Assembly (NCBI GenBank): GCA_004519485.1
Contig: CP038123.1
Span: 276,001-340,000, forward strand
DNA length: 64,000 nucleotides
Direction: 5' to 3'
Source: Nannochloropsis oceanica
Taxonomy: Eukaryota > Sar > Eustigmatophyceae > Eustigmatales > Monodopsidaceae
Under the pieces are notes generated by a model. It ran no database searches and was not told the origin of the DNA. It saw only the letters and a program-made list of their open reading frames with translations. This document shows, piece after piece, positions 58,201 through 64,000 of this stretch. Both the position numbers and the translations under genes were made by a program. Each line of letters begins with the position of its first letter. The stretch's first letter is position 1.

Positions 58201-60781
58201 GCGAGAGCATGGAGACGAGTTTCCCGATGGCGAAGGGCCTGCACTGAGGGGGGCCGGGGGAGGAAGGGAAGGAGGAGGAGGAGGAGGAAGGGAGGGAGGA
58301 CGGGGGGGAGGAGAAGAACCTACAGATGTTTTGCATGGCGTCTGCCAGGTGGTAGGGAGGAGGGGTCAGCAGCCAACGGCGAAGGAAACGCGCGGAATGG
58401 ACACGGAGGAGGGGAAGTGATTGAGGGAGGAGGTGGGGGAGGAGGTCGGGGACAGCCGGATTGGGCAGGAGACCGATTTGGAGGGCCGTGGAGAGAGGGA
58501 TGGGCCGAGGGCGGGATTGAAGGGGAGGGGCAACCCTCAAGTTCATTTCCTCGCTCAAGGTTTCCATTTCGAGGTCCCGGGCCAGGGCGTGGACGAGGGC
58601 CTGATAGAAGGACCGGCCTGCCGTGTGTCCCTGCAGCTCGCGCTTCTCCACTTCCCCTCCCCCGGGGCAGAGGGCGCGAAGGAGGTCACGATCGACGTCC
58701 TGGGTGTACACAGGCTCGGCCACCCCGCCTGCCGATAGCATGGCCTTGACACCGTCCTCTGTCAAGCCTTCCGTTACTCGGGCGGTGCGGGAATCGACGT
58801 GCACTGGGGGAGGGAGGGAGGGAGGGAGGGAGGGAGAGGGATGTGAGTGGCGTGAATTATACTGCCTCGGCGATTTCTCCGGCAGAGATCCCCGAGGAGG
58901 GAAGGGAGGGAGGGAAGGAGGGAGGAATGGAGGGGAGGAGGGAGGGGTGGAGGGAGGGAAAGAGGGAGGAGTAGGTGAGAGGAAGCGGACCTCCTTGGGT
59001 AGGAATAGGCGGGATGGGGAAGAAAGGAAGGAGGAGAGGAGGAAAGGAGGAAAGAAAGGAGGAAAGGAGCGAACGAAGCGTACCTTCAACGATTGTGAAG
59101 CCGTTGGAAGGGAGGTTGAGCAGGCCAAGGAATGGGCGGTTTTCCGGGTATGCTATATCGTCGGTCCTCAAGCAACAGTCGTAGAGGTAGGTGGAGGCGG
59201 CGGGGGACACAATCTGAGAGAGAATGCGGGCCTTTGTCTTCTTGGTCGCGCGGGCGGTCGTGTCGACGTCGCCCACTTCCTGCGGGCGGGCGGGCGGGAG
59301 GGAGGGAGGGAGGGAGGGAAGGAAGGAAGGTGGGGGTGAGTTTTTGGAGTAGCAAGGTGGAAGAGAGGGGGAGGAAGGAGGGAAGAAACGAGGGAGGGTA
59401 AGCTCATCTCAATGACCTGAACGGGGAAGAAAAAAGGGAGGGAAGGAGGGAGGGAAGAAGGGAGGGTGGGCTCACCTCAATCACAGCGACGGTAAGGCCC
59501 GCGGACGTGAGCCCGTCGAGGGTAGCTTGAACGTTCTTGATGGGACAGCCAGCTTTGGCCTTATTGCCCATAGGGTTAAGGCCTGGAGGGAGGGAGGGAG
59601 GGAGGGAGGGAGGGAGGGAGATGAAGTTGTAGACGAGGGAAGCAAAAAGGAGAAATTAAAGTGGAGGGCAGGAGGGAGGGAGGGAAGGAGGGAAGGAAGG
59701 GCGTACCTGCATACTCAATCAGCATCAAAGCATCCACGCCGTAGGTTTCGTAGAACTCACCAACCCTTGTCAAAATGATCTTGTCGGGATGTTTTTGTTT
59801 CTGCAAGAGGACGTAATGGAAGAGGGAGCCTTTTCTTTGGGAGAGTGACGGACCAGCATCGAAGCCGAGGGCGTTGGAGGGGAGGAGCTGGCGGATTAGG
59901 GCCCGCGCCGATGGACGCTGCAGGAGGGCGAGGCGCTTCAGCCAGTAGGGATGAAGAGAGGAGAAGGACGAGGACGAGGACGAGGAGGAGGAAGAGAAAG
60001 AGGAGGAGGAGGAGGAGGTGGAGGTGGAGGGGGGGGCGCCGGCTTGGAGACGGAGGAGTTCAGGAGTGAAGTCGTCGTTGGTGGTATTCCAGTAGCTGAA
60101 GCTGTCGTCCATCTTGCTGCTGGAGATGGAAGCATCAGGCGAAGCAAGAGGGGAAGTGAAGAGACTGCTGCTGCTGCTGCAGCTGCTGCGGCCAAGGACG
60201 TCGTTTCCTAGTAGCGCGCTTGGCTCCGGGCCATCCTCCTCTGGTAAGGTGCTTGCCTTGGCCCCTCTTGCCTTTCTGATCCTCGTTGTGGCGGTGATGA
60301 TATTGGTAGCTAAATCAATTGAAAATTCTTCGCCTCCTTCCGCCGTCGGGGACGACGACGTCGAAGCCCGTCTACTACTGCTGTTTCCCGTGCCTGTGCT
60401 CTTCCTCCGCTTCGTTTCCTTCTGTAATGGTGCCTGCGCCTGCTCTCTTTGCCCCCCAGTGGTCATCTCGCCATTGCTGCTGCTGGTGGTGGTGGTGGTA
60501 CTGCTGCTGCTGGTGCCTTTTCGCGTGGCAGCCAGGAGGGGGAAGGAAGCGACGTTCCTTGGATGAGCGGATGAAGAAAAAGAGGGAAAGCAAGCCCGTC
60601 GCAACCAAGGCGTAATGATGGAGCTAGAAGAGGAAAAGGCGGCTATCGAGGAGCGACGGGCATGTGCACGGACGATGCTGGAGAGCATTATTGTCGTTGC
60701 GGCCGTGGGGAGCAGGAGGAGGAGGAGGAAAAGGATGGAGAAGCAGAGCGTACAGCGGTAGGGAGTGAGGGGAGGTTGCAT
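55245..60781 (-). CDS. MSH1: MSH1-type MutS with C-terminal GIY-YIG domain
   Basis: MSH1 guards organelle genomes in plants by mismatch recognition and recombination control. Exons: 60781-59707, 59582-59476, 59279-59084, 58803-57691, an unresolved small exon near 57620-57470, 57376-56324 and 55993-55245, over 1,430 residues. The mismatch-binding motif RVGEFYETYG lies near residue 345, then GNKAKAGCPIKNVQ. The lever/clamp part (GLTEDGVKAML, LSTALQIGLLPNPAVPDLL) follows. The ATPase has Walker A APNMSGKST and Walker B SLVFLDELGKGTSA, then GIFATHLHEIFNLPL. The tail is a GIY-YIG nuclease: ACLYILF, FYVGETESVRQRLAQHR, and the Glu in VLEGLMINAMIERGF. Two in-frame starts exist: 60781 gives a leucine-rich signal-like N-terminus, 60688 gives MLSSIVRAHARRSS, a mitochondrial-like leader. 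The last intron is very AT-rich. Confidence 0.9.
56003..56230. repeat. AT-rich (AAATAAATGAAT)-like tract inside an intron
   Basis: Over 200 bases almost without G or C, built from variants of GAATAAAT, inside the last intron of the MSH1-like gene. It contrasts sharply with the GC-rich DNA on both sides. Confidence 0.8.
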
Positions 60782-61028
60782 TGAGGTATGTCAGGAACGG
60801 CAGCGCGACATCCGCGTGCTTGGCTGCTCTCTGTGTGGCTATCTCCCGACTGTAGTGAAGGTGTGAGGGAAATGCGGTGGGAGGGTGGGTCCATGAGACC
60901 GAGGCGAGGAAGACGATGAGGAGGGAAAATATGTGTACGAAACGTTTCGTGTGGTGGCGTCATGCGTAACCTAAACTGTTTTATTCTTTTGACTTCACAC
61001 CTTCACCTCTTTGTACAAACACTTAACA

Positions 61029-63038
61029 CTAAGCAAGAAGCGCTTTGCTCATAGTCATTCTCACCAAGGCTGCGGCGCCACCGCTTTTGCTGCTGCTCCT
61101 ACTGCTGCTGCTACCCCTCCCCCCATCCCTTCCTCCCCCGCTACTTTTTCTCCCTTCACAAGCTGCGACAATTTGCCGTGCAACCGAGGGAAAAAGCCGC
61201 ATTTGCGAGACATACCTGCCCACAAAGGCATTGACGAAAGCGGCAAATTTAAAGGAATGACCGAGATCACCACCACCCTGTGGAATGGGCAAATAAAGAA
61301 AGGTCAGGGACAGAAGAAATGAGGGAGGGAGGAGGGAATGCTACTGACTCCTGAGTTCATCCACGGTAATCCAAACTTGGACGCACTAAACAAGATAGGT
61401 AGAGATGCATTCATGCACACCCCGTTCCTTATCCCTACCATTTTTCACGCATTTTCCCACCAGGCCACGCCCCTTCCTCCCTCCCTCCTTCCCTCCCTCC
61501 TCCTCACCTCCAAGGCACCCAACATTCTTTCCAGTAATATCAATACCGTCTCATCTGACAACACAGGTTGTTGTGCCACAATGGCTGTCAGTAATGGTAG
61601 GCTCAAATCGGTCCATTCGCACGTCAGAGGCCCCCTCCTTCTCTTCCTCGTCCTCGTCGTCCTCTCCCCCTCACTTCCCCTCTTTCTCCTCTTATTCATG
61701 GTCTCATCTCCGGTACCGCGGCCCACTCCCTCATAACTATCATTCTCATCCTCCTCCTCCCCCTCCCCTACTATGAAGCTAACCCTACACAAGCCTCTCA
61801 ACAGTTTCTCCAACTGCTCCCCCCCTCCCTCTCCTCCTCCTCCTCCTCCCAGGGCACCTTGTTTGATCAACCTTGTGACGATCTCACACTGCATCGACCC
61901 CAAGCTATCCACAGACTGACATAGCAAGGGGAGCAGGACGTGATGGAGGAGGAGGAAGGGGCGGAGGGACGCCAGGTCGGCAAGGGCCGTCACGAGGGCC
62001 CGGGAGGCTGCTCCCTGTCAAAGGAAAAGGGAGGGAGGGAGGGAGGAAGGGGAGATTGAAAGTCAGAGATGCAAAAAAGGCAAAGAATAAGCACATTTGA
62101 AAAAGAGTTTCTTAACTTTTTGGTTTCTCCGTGCATTCTTTTCTCTTTCCCTCCCTCCCTCCCTCCCTCCCTCCCTCCCTCCCTCCCTCCCTCCCTCCCA
62201 CCTTGAGACGCAGTAGCCGCGGCAGTACAGCTCTCTTACAAAACAACACGAAGAGTGGAACGGGCACATCCCTATTTCCTAGTACCTGACATAGGATAAG
62301 AAAGAAACGCTCGCTCTGCTGCTGCTCCTGCTGCTGTTGTCGGAGAGAAGACAAGGAGGAGGAGGAGGAGGAGGAAGATGAAGAGGAGGAAGGGAGGGAG
62401 GGAGGGACGCACCGGCTCCACACCATGTATTGCAATACGTCCTCTGCTTCCTCGCCCACCCTTGCTTCCTCCCTTCCTCCGTTCTCCTCGTCTTCATTTT
62501 CATTGTGAAGGGAGGAAGAGGAGGAAGGGCAGCAACGGGACATGGCCTCGATAAGCTCTAATGTCACCGTTTCTTCCACGAAGCTAAAACGAGGTACAGC
62601 AGCAGCAGCAGCAGCATTGGCCACAGAAGGTAAAGTACCGCGTCGAGCTTGCGGGCGGGAAAGTGACGAGGAGCTGCTACTACTGCTGGCGGTGGTGGTG
62701 ATGGTGGCAGAGGCGTTGTCCATATAGAGAAGGAGCTCGCCCAGGCAATCACGAATGGAGGCCGTGTCCTCCTCGTCTTTCTTTTTTTTCTTGTCCATTC
62801 GATAATGGTCTTGGACGGTGAACTCCGCATCATCCTCATCAATACTAAGAACGTCAGCGCCAGCTGTAGTATTAGCACGGGTCGTCGTTTTGGCCTCGCT
62901 CAGCGTCCAAACCAAGGGCGCAGAGCCCAAGGGCACGGCCGTACTCCATTGCGACGTGAGCACCACATTGTCAATGTCCACATCCCCCCAGCCCTCCTCC
63001 ACATCTTCCATGTCCGCTCCTGTATAGTGGCGTGTCAT
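61029..63038 (-). CDS. FANCE: FANCE-like Fanconi anaemia core-complex subunit
   Basis: FANCE links the Fanconi core ubiquitin ligase to FANCD2 in cross-link repair. Three exons fit in phase: 63038-62202, 62014-61508 and 61277-61029, giving 530 residues (human protein 536). The N-terminal half is acidic and low-complexity. Helical repeat-like segments follow: SERFFLILCQVLG with VPLFVLFCKRAVLPRLLRL, then LVTALADLASLRPFLLLHHV. The part most like FANCE is the C-terminal helical domain: LSLPLLTAIVAQQPVLSDET, ILLERMLGAL, SFKFAAFVNAFVGRYVSQ, VARQIVAACEG, and the final helix. A start at 63011 is equally possible because an acceptor-like TATACAG precedes it. Family assignment is from remembered patterns in a fast-evolving family, so it is moderate. 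Confidence 0.65.
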
Positions 63039-63369
63039 TTAGGAAGGATGCAGGGGAGGGGTGAGGGTAACGACGAGAAGTCGGAAATTGGAGTGTGTGC
63101 GTTTTGGCGATGATCCATTACGAGGAAGAAGACGGCTGGAGCGCGGCGATCCTAGCATTATGGCATCCCCAAACACTGAAATTCTGCGCCACTTGCCCCC
63201 ATGTGTACAGTAACCTGATATGGAGGAGGTCAAGATTGTTCTCATACTTTTCTGCAAGATTGGTTCGGGTCTTTATGTGGAAAAACCTCCTCACCCCACC
63301 ACACCCTACCTCGCCACAAATACAGGATCGATTGCGTCGGACCCCGTCTGTACACTCTCGCCCACCACC
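63039..63369. promoter_or_regulatory. Divergent region FANCE-like / CSP41-like
   Basis: About 330 bases between two start codons pointing apart. No clear promoter element or other gene is seen. Confidence 0.4.
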
Positions 63370-64000
63370 ATGCGTGTCCACGTCCAGGCCCTCGCTATGG
63401 TGGCCATGTTAGCCACATCGTCTGCTTTTCAGGTACGTGATTGGATGGAAGGGCTTTTTTTAGCTGGTGCTCCAGCCCACCCTTGCCCTTGCTCGTTTGT
63501 CCTCCTGTCTGTCCGGGGAAGGGACAACTGTAGCTTGCCACGTGTGACTATACCAATCACGCCTGAGTGCTAGTATTGCAGTCTATGCAAGTGAGCAAGA
63601 CAGTAGCCCATGGATGTGCTTCGGGTCGTGGTGCTGAAAGGCGTAGCGGGTAGTCTTTCTCTCGTATCATGTTCTCAAACTTACGTCCCCTCTTCAACAT
63701 TAATCTTTTCTAGATGCCCATGACCATGAAGGCCCCCGGTACTGGGAAAAAGGTCCTCATCATTGGAGGAACACGCTTTAGCGGCCTGTACCTGTGGAAG
63801 GAGCTTCATGACCGGGTACGTGAATGCTTTCCCTCCCTCCCTCTCTTCCTCCCACCCTCTCTGAGTGCCACCGAGAAGTCAAGAATAGCCAGTACAAAGT
63901 GAAGTACCCAATTGAAAGGAGGGTAGAATGATCGAATGCTACAACATTATTCTTGAGGCCCATCTTCCTCCCTCCCTCCCTCCCTCCCTATCTCCCTCTC
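63370..64000 (+). CDS. CSP41-like plastid SDR/epimerase family protein, 5' part only
   Basis: Relatives of CSP41 are atypical short-chain dehydrogenase-fold proteins that bind or cleave plastid RNA. Exon 1 (63370-63432) is a signal peptide (MRVHVQALAMVAMLATSSAF) ending in the SSAF|Q plastid motif. Exon 2 (63714-63815) holds the Rossmann nucleotide loop KKVLIIGGTRFSGLYLWKEL, the GGTRFxG form seen in CSP41. A GTACGTG donor at 63816 opens a CCCT-rich intron, and the rest lies beyond the window. Other plastid NAD-dependent epimerases of the same superfamily remain possible. Confidence 0.75.

Noticed and set aside
58270-58345. Possible extra intron within MSH1 exon 4 at the Ser/Pro-rich stretch
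   Set aside because: Available GT and AG sites do not keep phase, and the stretch is open, so it was left as coding.

Overview
The window looks like nuclear DNA of a eustigmatophyte alga of the Nannochloropsis/Microchloropsis type. Supporting signs are intron-rich genes with short GT-AG introns full of GGGA/CCCT repeats, long homopolymeric amino-acid tracts, and three proteins with heterokont-style bipartite plastid signals (an ER signal peptide followed by an F-containing cleavage motif). No rRNA, tRNA, CRISPR array, transposon or virus-like element was recognised. Exon coordinates were worked out by hand from splice motifs, reading phase and remembered protein families. No alignment or transcript data were available.

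Layout. 0-5.4 kb: a partial phytanoyl-CoA dioxygenase-like gene (-), tubulin chaperone A (+), and TFIIIB subunit BDP1 (-). 6.7-11.1 kb: a very large Zn2Cys6 transcription factor (-) that also carries a degenerate response-regulator receiver domain. 12.5-23.9 kb: a complete [FeFe]-hydrogenase locus with HYDE (-) and HYDG (+) head to head, then HYDA (-) and HYDF (+) head to head, so that HYDG and HYDA converge. 24.7-33.9 kb: an N-myristoylation-motif protein, a tiny minus-strand gene, zeta-carotene isomerase Z-ISO, and an unknown single-pass membrane protein. 34.9-43.7 kb: SEC12/PREB (-), a puzzling small basic ORF (-), a plastid-directed HlyC/CorC (CNNM-like) transporter (+), and the autophagy PROPPIN ATG18 (+). 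44.2-48.7 kb: a secretory glutaredoxin and an intronless glucosamine-6-phosphate synthase (+). 51.0-54.4 kb: a Q-rich coiled-coil protein (+). 55.2-63.0 kb: two DNA-repair genes in tandem on the minus strand, an MSH1-type MutS with a C-terminal GIY-YIG nuclease domain and a FANCE-like protein. 63.4 kb to the end: the start of a CSP41-like plastid SDR protein.

How they work together. The hydrogenase locus is the outstanding system. HydA is the enzyme, HydE and HydG are radical-SAM enzymes that build parts of the H-cluster 2Fe subsite, and HydF is the GTPase scaffold that delivers it. All four lie within about 11.4 kb as two divergent pairs, which suggests co-regulation. HydA keeps the full bacterial-type set of accessory Fe-S domains, unlike the short green-algal enzymes. 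All four proteins have arginine-rich leaders without an ER signal, whereas the plastid-type proteins in the same window do have one. This points to mitochondria rather than plastid, as an inference.
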